DNA from: Candidatus Dormiibacterota bacterium
GTDB lineage: Bacteria; Chloroflexota; Dormibacteria; Aeolococcales; Aeolococcaceae
DNA length: 46,712 bases
Assembly: GCA_003162415.1 (NCBI GenBank)
Contig: PMOL01000011.1
Span: forward strand, 148,701-195,412
Reading direction: 5' to 3'
Part shown: positions 1 through 7,189 of the stretch, one piece after another
How the letters are laid out: each line of letters starts with the position of its first letter
Position numbering within the stretch: position 1 is the stretch's first letter
The notes under the pieces: generated by a model
What the model saw: only the letters and a program-made list of their open reading frames with translations
Databases searched by the model: none
Told to the model about the DNA's origin: nothing
Made by a program: the position numbers and the translations under genes

Positions 1-666
1 ATAGAGCGCTCGCCCGATTGCATCCTGATCGTCGTTGCCAACCCGGTCGACGGCATGACCCAGCTGTCGATGGCGGTTTCGCGATTTCCACGGTCACGTG
101 TCATCGGCATGGCGGGCGTCCTCGACACCGCTCGGTATCGCACCTTCATCGCGCAGGAACTTGATGCGTCCGTGCACGATGTGCAGGCGTACGTGCTCGG
201 TGGTCACGGCGACACCATGGTGCCGCTCACCAGGCTGACGACCGTCGCCGGCATTCCGGCCGCGGACCTCATCCCCGCCGAGCGCCTCGAGAGCATCGTG
301 CAGCGCGCCCGCGACGGCGGTGCCGAAATCGTGAACCTGCTGAAGACGGGCAGCGCCTTCTACGCGCCGAGCGCCGCGGTCGCGCAGATGATCGACGCGA
401 TCGTGCTCGATACCCGCCAGGTGCTGCCGTGCACGGTGCATCTCGAGGGCGAGTACCGCATCAACGGGCTGTTCACCGGCGTGCCCTGCAGGCTCGGCGA
501 GGGCGGTCTCATCGAAGTGGTCGATGTCGCGCTCACCGATGAGGAGCGGGCAGCGCTCCATCGGAGCGCCGAGGCCGTACATCAGGTCGTCGCGGTCATG
601 GACGCGCGCCGCGAGGAGATCGATCCGAGCCTTGGTTCGCTGATCACAGGGATCAGGATCGGCTGA
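1..666 (+). CDS. mdh: Malate dehydrogenase, C-terminal part (5' truncated by window edge)
   Basis: The frame is open from base 1 and shows 221 residues of an NAD-dependent malate dehydrogenase of the LDH-like family, which interconverts malate and oxaloacetate in the TCA cycle. Visible motifs are VVANPVDGMT (the substrate/cofactor Asn-Pro-Val-Asp loop, residues 11-20 of the visible part), GVLDTARYR with the substrate arginine, and GGHGDTMVPL with the catalytic histidine at about visible residue 69. The ATG at 55 is internal to the NPVD motif, so it is not the gene start. The N-terminal Rossmann fold lies outside the window. The gene ends 14 nt inside the convergent HAD gene. Its neighbour sdh, one gene away, supports a TCA-cycle role. 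Lactate dehydrogenase is the main alternative. Confidence 0.93.
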   Translation: MERSPDCILIVVANPVDGMTQLSMAVSRFPRSRVIGMAGVLDTARYRTFIAQELDASVHDVQAYVLGGHGDTMVPLTRLTTVAGIPAADLIPAERLESIVQRARDGGAEIVNLLKTGSAFYAPSAAVAQMIDAIVLDTRQVLPCTVHLEGEYRINGLFTGVPCRLGEGGLIEVVDVALTDEERAALHRSAEAVHQVVAVMDARREEIDPSLGSLITGIRIG

Positions 667-1315
667 TCAGCAGCTCCGGCGTGATCTCGAGGAGCGAGTC
701 GATGACCACGTGGGCATGACTGATGTCGCCCGCGAGCGCCCCTTCCGAACGGAGTCCGATGCAGCGCATGCCCGCGGCGATGGCGGCGGTGACGCCGACC
801 GGTGAGTCCTCGATCGCGACGCACGACGACGGCATGACGTCGAGCGCGCGTGCCGCGCTGAGGTAGACACCGGGATCGGGCTTGCCGTGCTCTTCGTCGT
901 CCGCGGTGCACACCGCGTCGACGAGCTCGCCGATGCCCAGCCGCTCGACCACCGCATCGATCAGCTCGCGTGAAGACGATGATGCGATCGCCACACGCAA
1001 CCCGGCATCGCGTGCGGTGTGGATCGCCTCCACCGCCCCGGGCATCGGGACACCATGCGCGCGTACGTGTTCGACCATCTCGCGGATGATCTCGCGCTCG
1101 ACCGCACGTGGCCGGATGCCGTTCCAGGGCCGTACCCGATAGCGGTAGTCGACCACCTCCTCGATGCGCATGCCCCAGGTTTCGCGAAGTTGGGCATCGG
1201 TGAGCTCGACGCCGACACGAGCGAACACGTCGTGCTCGGTCTCACGCCACACCGGCTCCGTATCGATCAGGACTCCATCCATGTCGAAGACGCAGGCGGT
1301 GACCGTCCTCCCCAT
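653..1315 (-). CDS. HAD-superfamily hydrolase (beta-phosphoglucomutase/phosphatase-like)
   Basis: This 220-residue cytosolic protein has all four HAD motifs: FDMDGVLID (nucleophile Asp11, acid/base Asp13), ASSSS (motif II, about residue 112), GKPDP (motif III Lys145) and CVAIEDSPVGV (motif IV Glu169/Asp170). The helical cap between residues 16 and 90 is the subclass I type of beta-phosphoglucomutase and sugar-phosphate phosphatases. The family hydrolyses small phosphate esters or isomerises sugar phosphates; the substrate cannot be read from sequence. The ATG at 1315 has no Shine-Dalgarno but lies 8 nt after a TAGGAT box, suggesting leaderless transcription. The 3' end overlaps mdh tail to tail by 14 nt. 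Confidence 0.88.
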   Translation of the reverse strand: MGRTVTACVFDMDGVLIDTEPVWRETEHDVFARVGVELTDAQLRETWGMRIEEVVDYRYRVRPWNGIRPRAVEREIIREMVEHVRAHGVPMPGAVEAIHTARDAGLRVAIASSSSRELIDAVVERLGIGELVDAVCTADDEEHGKPDPGVYLSAARALDVMPSSCVAIEDSPVGVTAAIAAGMRCIGLRSEGALAGDISHAHVVIDSLLEITPELLISRS

Positions 1316-1323
1316 GCGGGCTG

Positions 1324-1329
1324 ATCCTA
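1324..1329 (-). promoter_or_regulatory. Putative -10 box of leaderless HAD gene promoter
   Basis: TAGGAT is read on the minus strand, 8 nt before the ATG at 1315, with no ribosome-binding site between them. It overlaps the TAG stop of the preceding small membrane protein gene. The hexamer is the same as the -10 seen before sdhC and the sulfur operon. No convincing -35 is visible. Confidence 0.5.
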
Positions 1330-1587
1330 CTCGCCCGGCTCCGGCGGGCTGATCCGCGCGGGTCGCTCGTCGTCATCGTCGGCCGCAGGTGCCGACACGC
1401 TCGGGGGCTCGGGCGGCTCTCGGCGGTAGTGGCTGCCGAAGATCGGTCCGACCACGACCATCAGATTGAGCAACGCCTTGCGGGTGTCCGAATCACCCCA
1501 CGCCAGTGTTCGGGAGTAGAAGTAGAACCACGCGAAGCCCCCGATCATCACGACCAGGACCGCGCTCAGAACGATGACGGCGATCAA
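1327..1587 (-). CDS. Small single-pass membrane protein downstream of sdhB
   Basis: An 86-residue product read from a TTG start that overlaps the sdhB stop (TTGA), with an AGCGGGGA stretch just upstream that could serve as ribosome-binding site. Residues 2-26 form one hydrophobic helix (IAVIVLSAVLVVMIGGFAWFY), followed by a basic stretch, a second weakly hydrophobic segment at about 39-51 (LLNLMVVVGPIFG), and a Pro/Asp-rich acidic tail. I do not recognise the family. Its position as last gene of the sdh operon, translationally coupled to sdhB, suggests an accessory membrane protein of the succinate dehydrogenase, but this is inference. The non-ATG start makes it easy to miss. Confidence 0.6.
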   Translation of the reverse strand: MIAVIVLSAVLVVMIGGFAWFYFYSRTLAWGDSDTRKALLNLMVVVGPIFGSHYRREPPEPPSVSAPAADDDDERPARISPPEPGE

Positions 1588-2405
1588 TCCCCGCTGCGAC
1601 CGAAGAGCTTTCGTCCGACAAACCGCACCGGATCCCAGTGCACATCCGCAACGCGCTCCTTGAGGGGGATGATCGCGTTGTCGGTGATGTGGATGTGCTC
1701 GGGGCACACCTCGGTGCAGCACTTGGTGATGTTGCAGTAGCCGAGACCACCCTGCTCGCGCGTCTGCTCGCGGCGATCGAGGACATCCTTCGGATGCATC
1801 TCCAGTGACGCGACGCGCACAAAGAATCGCGGTCCGTAGAAGCGATCCGCGTAGTCGTGGCTCCGCAGGATATGGCAGACGTCCTGGCAGAGGAAGCACT
1901 CGATGCACTTGCGAAACTCGTACAGGCGATCGATGTCCTGCTGCGGGATCCGCCACGGCGTGCCATCGTCCGGCGCCGCGGTGAACGGTGGAATCTCTCG
2001 GTTCACCTCGTAGTTGCGTGAGACGTCGGTTACCAGGTCCTTGATGAGCGGGAACGACTTCAGCGGACGCACGGTGACCGGACCGGCGGGGAGGTCGTCG
2101 ACGCGCGTCTTGCACAGCAGCACCGGGTGGCCGTTGACCTCAGCGCTGCACGACCCGCACTTTGCCGCCTTGCAGTTCCAGCGGCACGCGAGGTCGGTGT
2201 CGAGGTTGTGTTGCACGTAATGGACGGCGTCGAGGACCACCATGCCGGTGACCACCGGAACCTGGTAGGCAACTTCCGCCGCCTCACCGCCCGGCACGCC
2301 CTTCAGCACTCTGAGCGTCAGCATCTCGCCGGTCAGCCCACTGGCGGTGAGCACGTCCTCAGCAGGAGCATGGACGGAGGCGGCGGGTTGATCGAGGACT
2401 GACAT
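1584..2405 (-). CDS. sdhB: Succinate dehydrogenase iron-sulfur subunit (Sdh1-type)
   Basis: The 273-residue protein carries electrons from the flavoprotein to quinone. The [2Fe-2S] cysteines are C74, C83, C86 and C98 within CRWNCKAAKCGSCSAEVNG, which contains an extra Cys78. The second domain has CIECFLCQDVC (C167, C170, C173, C177) and CNITKCCTEVCPEHI (C224, C229/C230, C234). The CRWNCKA.KCGSCSAE signature is the form I know from mycobacterial Sdh1 (Rv0247c-like) rather than the E. coli type. The start codon overlaps the last base of the sdhA stop, so translation is coupled. The protein is peripheral on the inner face of the membrane, held by SdhC. Confidence 0.93.
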   Translation of the reverse strand: MSVLDQPAASVHAPAEDVLTASGLTGEMLTLRVLKGVPGGEAAEVAYQVPVVTGMVVLDAVHYVQHNLDTDLACRWNCKAAKCGSCSAEVNGHPVLLCKTRVDDLPAGPVTVRPLKSFPLIKDLVTDVSRNYEVNREIPPFTAAPDDGTPWRIPQQDIDRLYEFRKCIECFLCQDVCHILRSHDYADRFYGPRFFVRVASLEMHPKDVLDRREQTREQGGLGYCNITKCCTEVCPEHIHITDNAIIPLKERVADVHWDPVRFVGRKLFGRSGD

Positions 2406-4231
2406 CAGTTGGTTTTTCCTGTGGTGCCGGCGGCAGGCGCGGATTCAGTCAAGTATCCCTTGGGGAGCTTGGCCGGATCGTAGAAGCGACTGCGCTCGAG
2501 CAGTGGACGGAGGCGATCGGGCAACGGCTCCAACGGGACACTTTCCACCCGCATCCCATCATCGCCGCGACGGGTCACGAAGTTGATCTTGCCGAACTCC
2601 ACCTCCTGGTCGAGGTGGTCGAACCGCCACTGCGAGCCCCGGCTCTCGCGCCGTTCGATGGCTCCGCGGATGATCGCCTCGGAGATCACCAGCATATTGG
2701 TGATCTCGCGGCACGTGTGCCAGCCGGGGTTGAGCGCGCGCCCGCCGGAGACGCGGATGTGCGCGCTCCGCTCGCGGAGGGTGAGAACCGTCACGAGCGC
2801 ACGCTTGAGTGACTCCTCGCTACGCCCGATCCCGGCGTCGTCCTGCATGGCCAGCTGCAGATCCTCGTGAAGCTTGTACGGGTTCTCGCTCGGAGCCGCG
2901 CCGTTGCCCTCACCGCCGAGGGGCCGGAGCAGGTCGGCCTGCTCGGCGGCGATCTGCGCGTCATCGATGGCGCGCGACGCTCCCGCGGCCTTCGCGAACT
3001 CCGCAGCGGCAACGCCGGCACGACGCCCGAAGACGAGGATGTCGCCGAGCGAGTTGCCGCCGAGGCGGTTGGCCCCGTGCAGACCGCCCGCTGCCTCGCC
3101 GGCAGCGTAGAGGCCGGGGACTGTTGTCGCGGCGGTCTCGGGCTCGACGCGAATGCCCCCCATCGTGTAGTGAATGGTCGGGCCAACTTCCATGGGCTGG
3201 CTCGTGATATCGACGGATGCCAGCGCATGGAACTGTTCGTACATCGACGGCAACTTGCGCTTCACGTAATCCGCGCCGAGGTGACGCACGTCAAGGTAGG
3301 CGCCGCCGTGCGGCGTGCCGCGACCGGCTTGCACTTCCTTGTAGATCGAGCGCGCCACCACGTCGCGCGACGACAGTTCCTTCTTCACCGGGTCGTAATC
3401 GAGCATGAAGCGCGTCCCCTCGGCGTTGAAGAGCAGGCCACCCTCACCGCGCACGGCCTCGGTCACGAGGATGCCGCGCGCGCCAGGTGGCCAGATCATC
3501 CCTGTGGGATGGAACTGCATGAACTCCATGTCGAGCAGGTCGGCACCCGCCTGATATGCCATCGTGGCGCCATCGCCCGCGCACTCCCAGGAGTTGGAGG
3601 TGTAGCGAAACATCCGCCCCCATCCCCCACTGGCAAGCACCACGGCGCCCGCCTTGAACGCCACAAACCGTCCCGTGTTGCGGTTGTAACCGAAGGCGCC
3701 GCACACCCGGTCACCGGACTTGAGCAACGTGGTGAGCGTGTACTCCATGCACACGTCGACTCCCTCCGTGTGCACCATCTTGTCCTGGCATGTGCGGATG
3801 AGCTCGAGACCGGTGCGATCGCCGACGTGCGCGAGCCGTCTCCATGAATGCGCCCCGAAAGCGCGCTGCATGATGAGACCGTCGTCGGTGCGATCGAAGA
3901 TGCCACCCCAGCGTTCGAGCTCGAGGACGCGGTCGATCACCTCGTGCGCGTACAGCTCGACCATGCGCCAGTTGTTGATCAGCTGGCCGCCGAGCATCGT
4001 GTCCGCGAAGTGCACCTCCCAGCTGTCCTCGGGGTCGAGATTGCCCATGCCGGCGGCGATGCCGCCCTCGGCCATCACCGTGTGGGCCTTGCCGAGCAGC
4101 GATTTGGTGACGACGGTGACGCTGCAGCCGCCCTCGGCCGCCGCGATCGCCGCACGCATCCCAGCACCGCCCGCGCCGACGACGAGCACGTCACATTCGA
4201 TGGTGTCATAGGGCTCGGGTGTCACTGCCAT
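2405..4231 (-). CDS. sdhA: Succinate dehydrogenase flavoprotein subunit
   Basis: This 608-residue flavoprotein oxidises succinate to fumarate. The N-terminal dinucleotide-binding motif is DVLVVGAGGAGMRAA (residues 14-28). The AHTVMAEGG segment carries His50, the expected site of covalent FAD attachment. HPTGMIWPPGARGILVTEA and EGTRFM form the substrate/capping region, and HYTMGGI and GLYAAGEAAGGLHGANRLGGNSL are standard FAD-domain blocks. Length and order (membrane anchor, flavoprotein, FeS) match the actinobacterial Sdh1 operon. It starts 1 nt after the sdhC stop region. The same fold serves fumarate reductase, so the direction in vivo depends on the quinone; the aerobic context favours succinate oxidation. 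Confidence 0.95.
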   Translation of the reverse strand: MAVTPEPYDTIECDVLVVGAGGAGMRAAIAAAEGGCSVTVVTKSLLGKAHTVMAEGGIAAGMGNLDPEDSWEVHFADTMLGGQLINNWRMVELYAHEVIDRVLELERWGGIFDRTDDGLIMQRAFGAHSWRRLAHVGDRTGLELIRTCQDKMVHTEGVDVCMEYTLTTLLKSGDRVCGAFGYNRNTGRFVAFKAGAVVLASGGWGRMFRYTSNSWECAGDGATMAYQAGADLLDMEFMQFHPTGMIWPPGARGILVTEAVRGEGGLLFNAEGTRFMLDYDPVKKELSSRDVVARSIYKEVQAGRGTPHGGAYLDVRHLGADYVKRKLPSMYEQFHALASVDITSQPMEVGPTIHYTMGGIRVEPETAATTVPGLYAAGEAAGGLHGANRLGGNSLGDILVFGRRAGVAAAEFAKAAGASRAIDDAQIAAEQADLLRPLGGEGNGAAPSENPYKLHEDLQLAMQDDAGIGRSEESLKRALVTVLTLRERSAHIRVSGGRALNPGWHTCREITNMLVISEAIIRGAIERRESRGSQWRFDHLDQEVEFGKINFVTRRGDDGMRVESVPLEPLPDRLRPLLERSRFYDPAKLPKGYLTESAPAAGTTGKTN

Positions 4232-4232
4232 G

Positions 4233-5024
4233 TCAGAAGACGATGTGCGGATCGACGAAGATCCCGGCTCGCAACAGGTGGATGTACACGTCGGTGATGA
4301 CCACGCTGAACATGCTGAGCCATGCCCAGACGGGGTGGCGCTGGTTGAGGATGGTCACCCACCTCCAGGCGCGGTAGCGCGCCTGACCAAGTGCCGACCT
4401 CGAGTAGCAGTCGAGCCCTCCGCCGACCAGATGGCGCCATGAGTGGCAGCCGAATGTGTACCCGCTCAGCAGGATCACGTTCACGAGCATGATCCCGGTG
4501 CCAAGTCCGAGCTGCACATGACCGTTGGGCGCCCAGAAGGCGAGGTAGACGTCGTACCAGAGGAAGCCGGTGACGATCAGCACCAGGTAGAAGAGAAAGC
4601 GGTGCAGGTTGTTCAGGAAGAGCGGAAATGCCGTCTCACCGCGGTATTTGCGGTGGCGGAGCTCGCCGACCGCGCACGCCGGCGGGTCCCAGAAGAAGGA
4701 GCGGTAGTACGCCTTTCGGTAGTAGTAGCAGGTGGCGCGGAAGAGGAGCGGTGACCCGAGCACCCAGAGTGCGGGGCTCACCGGGCCGGTCTTCCAGATC
4801 GTCGGCGAGTAGAACGGCGACAGATAGGTCCCGCTCTGGTTGATCCCGCCCGTCAGGAACGCCGTCCAGATGGAGTAGAGCCCGAAGAGGCCGAGCACGG
4901 TGACGACCGTCGCAGGCAGCGCCCACCACGGCAGGGAATCGAGGATGCGCTCGACGGGCCCGGGACCGCTGTGAGGCGCGGAGGCGAGCGATGCGGGCGA
5001 AACCTTGGTGACCTGCGTGGACAA
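4233..5024 (-). CDS. sdhC: Succinate dehydrogenase membrane anchor (Sdh1 SdhC-like)
   Basis: The 263-residue protein has about five hydrophobic helices (near 33-57, 83-98, 145-165, 172-192 and 230-250) and several helix-embedded histidines (NNLHRF, CHSWRHL, DVYIHLL) that could bind haem or shape the quinone site. It resembles the single large anchor of mycobacterial Sdh1 rather than separate SdhC and SdhD. The start is a TTG, 9 nt downstream of a TAGGAT -10 box, with no Shine-Dalgarno. The first gene of sdhC-sdhA-sdhB-orf, it follows the siroheme synthase gene by 60 nt on the same strand, so read-through from the sulfur operon is also possible. Confidence 0.82.
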   Translation of the reverse strand: MSTQVTKVSPASLASAPHSGPGPVERILDSLPWWALPATVVTVLGLFGLYSIWTAFLTGGINQSGTYLSPFYSPTIWKTGPVSPALWVLGSPLLFRATCYYYRKAYYRSFFWDPPACAVGELRHRKYRGETAFPLFLNNLHRFLFYLVLIVTGFLWYDVYLAFWAPNGHVQLGLGTGIMLVNVILLSGYTFGCHSWRHLVGGGLDCYSRSALGQARYRAWRWVTILNQRHPVWAWLSMFSVVITDVYIHLLRAGIFVDPHIVF

Positions 5025-5033
5025 ACTAGGGCC

Positions 5034-5039
5034 ATCCTA
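5034..5039 (-). promoter_or_regulatory. Putative -10 box of sdh operon promoter (near-leaderless)
   Basis: TAGGAT on the minus strand ends 9 nt before the TTG start of sdhC, which would place the transcript start within 2-3 nt of the start codon. It lies in the 60-nt gap after the siroheme synthase gene. No clear -35 is seen. Confidence 0.5.
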
Positions 5040-5084
5040 GCGTCGAGGCTCGCGCACGCGACCTCGTCCGTGCGACCGGGCAGG

Positions 5085-6455
5085 TCAGTGCGGCGTGGCG
5101 AGCGCCCCCGCGAGTGCTCGACGGCTCAGGAACCGTAGGCTCGCGGCCTCCGACAGCACATCGACCACATCGCCGACGACCAGCGTCGACGGTGGCTGCA
5201 CGCCGGCCGCACGCGCCACTGCCGCGATGCTCCCGATCGGTGCGCGCACCACCTGCTGGTCCGGCGTCGTCGCCCTGGACACGATCGCCGCCGGGCGGTC
5301 GGGCCCGAGCGCGGCGGCGAGGTGCCCGGCAATCGCATCCAGCTCGGCGGGCATGAGCACGACCAGCGTGTCGACGCTTCGCGCCAGGTCGTCCAGCGCG
5401 GTGAGATCGCCTCCGGCGCGGTGACCGGTCACGAAGGCGACGGACGCCGCGACTCCACGATGGGTCACCGGTATTCCGGCCGCCGCCGGGGCCGCCAGCG
5501 CCGCGCTCACTCCGGGGATGACGCGAACCGGGATCCCTGCGCGCTGCAGTGCGTCGACCTCCTCCCCACCGCGACCGAAGAGGAACGGATCGCCGCCCTT
5601 GAGCCGCACAACCAGGTCGCCCGAGCGCGCCGCGACGATCATCGCCTCGTTGATGTCCGCCTGAGGTGTCGAACGCCCCCCCGAGCGCTTGCCGGCGTCG
5701 ACCAGTCGCGCCCGGGCACCGCATAGGCGCAATACCCCTGGGCCGACCAGCGCGTCATGGAACACGACGTCGGCGTCGGCGAGCACAGTTCGCGTGCCGA
5801 GGGTGACCAGGTCCGGATCGCCGGGACCGGCGCCGGCAATGACCACCTCCCCCATCGGCGTGCGGCCGGAATCGTGCGCAGCCTGCTCGATGCTCAAGGC
5901 AAGGCCCGCTGCGCCGCTCTCGTCGCCATCGCGGAGCAGGTCGGTCGTCCCTGAACGAAGCAACTGCCGGTAGGCGCGATGCTGAGAGTCTGGAGAGATG
6001 CCGGCGCGGCGAAGCCGGCGCCGCATCCCTCCCATCAGCGCCGTGAACGGCCCCCACTCCGTGCCGAACATGGTCTCGATCCGCTCGCGCAACGCGCGAG
6101 CCAGAAACGGGCTCTCGCCGGACGTGGAAATCGCGATCTGGAGCGGACCACGCTTGACCATCGCCGGGGCGATCCAGTCGCACTGGTGGGTCACGTCAGC
6201 GACGTTGAGCAGCACGCGTTCGCGGTCCGCGTCAGCTCTCGCGGCGCGCTGACCGTCGGGGTCGTCACTCGCGTCGATCGCCAGGTAGGCTCCGGCGAAG
6301 TCGCCGGGCCGGAACGGACGGCGCAGATGGACGACCTCCGCACCGGTCGCGCGAAGCCCTAGTGCCTTCTCCTCCGCGAGCGCGGTGTCGCCGAGCACGA
6401 CGCAGCGGCGACCGTGGAGGTCCAGGACGACCGGGTAGTAGGGGGTGGCACTCAC
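5085..6455 (-). CDS. cysG: Siroheme synthase: precorrin-2 dehydrogenase domain fused to uroporphyrinogen-III C-methyltransferase
   Basis: A 456-residue fusion that makes siroheme for the sulfite reductase two genes upstream. The C-terminal half (from about residue 202) is a standard SUMT: GAGPGDPDLVTL (208-219), RLKGGDPFLFGRGGEE (284-299) and VIPGVSAALAAPA (from 312). The N-terminal half is CysG-N-like, with NVADVTHQCDW and the STSGESPFLARALRE block (111-124). Its nucleotide-binding glycine motif is degenerate: LGDTALAEEK (21-30) stands where GGGxVAxRK is expected. The GTG at 6455 overlaps the cysH stop (GTGA) and gives the family-like start VSATPYYPVVLDL. An upstream in-frame extension would lie inside cysH and is rejected. 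Confidence 0.88.
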   Translation of the reverse strand: MSATPYYPVVLDLHGRRCVVLGDTALAEEKALGLRATGAEVVHLRRPFRPGDFAGAYLAIDASDDPDGQRAARADADRERVLLNVADVTHQCDWIAPAMVKRGPLQIAISTSGESPFLARALRERIETMFGTEWGPFTALMGGMRRRLRRAGISPDSQHRAYRQLLRSGTTDLLRDGDESGAAGLALSIEQAAHDSGRTPMGEVVIAGAGPGDPDLVTLGTRTVLADADVVFHDALVGPGVLRLCGARARLVDAGKRSGGRSTPQADINEAMIVAARSGDLVVRLKGGDPFLFGRGGEEVDALQRAGIPVRVIPGVSAALAAPAAAGIPVTHRGVAASVAFVTGHRAGGDLTALDDLARSVDTLVVLMPAELDAIAGHLAAALGPDRPAAIVSRATTPDQQVVRAPIGSIAAVARAAGVQPPSTLVVGDVVDVLSEAASLRFLSRRALAGALATPH

Positions 6456-7189
6456 ACCGCCCCCCGGGCGGGGACAGCCGCCGGCTCGGGCACGCCGCTG
6501 GTCTCGATCGGCGGATGGAGCAGGCACTCCTTATGCGTGTCGCTCTCCCACCACCACCGGCCGGCCCGCTCCTGTTCCCCGGGCTGAGTCGCACGGGTGC
6601 ATGGCGCGCATCCGATCGACATGTACCCGCGGTCGTAAAGCGGGTGATGGCGGATGCCGTGGTCCCGCAGGTAGTTCCACACCTGGTCCCGGCTCCAGGA
6701 CGCGAGCGGTACGACCTTGGTCATGCCCTCGTGCCCGGGATCGCTGGCGACGACCGGGGTCGCGGCGCGGGTCGGGGTCTGGTCGCGACGCAAGCCGGTG
6801 ATCCATGCGTCGTAGTCGCGCAGCGCCCGCGCCAGCGGGTTCACCTTTCGGACCGCGCAGCACTGGTTGCGCAACGGGACCGATCGGCGGAACAGCATGT
6901 CGCCGTGCTCGCCGGTCATCGCCTCGAGCTCACTCGCCTCGGGGGCGAGGATGCGGAGCCGTATGGGGAACTGTTCGCGCACATACTCGATGTAGTCGTG
7001 CGTCTCCTCGTGGAGACGCCCGGTGTCGAGGGTGAGGACCTCGGGCTCGGGGACGATCTTGCAGGCAAGGTCGATGAGCACCAGCGACTCCGCCTGGAAG
7101 CTCGCGACCAGGGCGACGCGACCGAAACGCCGGTAGGTCCAGGAGAGGATGTCCCCGGCGGTCGCGTTCTGGAGGTCGGCTGCGTTCAC
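6452..7189 (-). CDS. cysH: Assimilatory adenylyl-sulfate (APS) reductase
   Basis: The 245-residue enzyme reduces APS to sulfite with thioredoxin- or glutaredoxin-type donors. Cysteines C110-C111 (NQCCAVRKVNPL) and C194/C197 (IGCAPCTRA) form the CC...CxxC ligand set of the [4Fe-4S] cluster that separates APS reductases from cluster-free PAPS reductases. KECLLH (C222) is the catalytic cysteine motif. LDTGRLHEET is the conserved substrate-binding block. The GTG at 7189 overlaps the sulfite reductase stop (GTGA). The order sulfite reductase, APS reductase, siroheme synthase forms one sulfate-assimilation unit. ATP sulfurylase is not in the window. Confidence 0.93.
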   Translation of the reverse strand: MNAADLQNATAGDILSWTYRRFGRVALVASFQAESLVLIDLACKIVPEPEVLTLDTGRLHEETHDYIEYVREQFPIRLRILAPEASELEAMTGEHGDMLFRRSVPLRNQCCAVRKVNPLARALRDYDAWITGLRRDQTPTRAATPVVASDPGHEGMTKVVPLASWSRDQVWNYLRDHGIRHHPLYDRGYMSIGCAPCTRATQPGEQERAGRWWWESDTHKECLLHPPIETSGVPEPAAVPARGAV

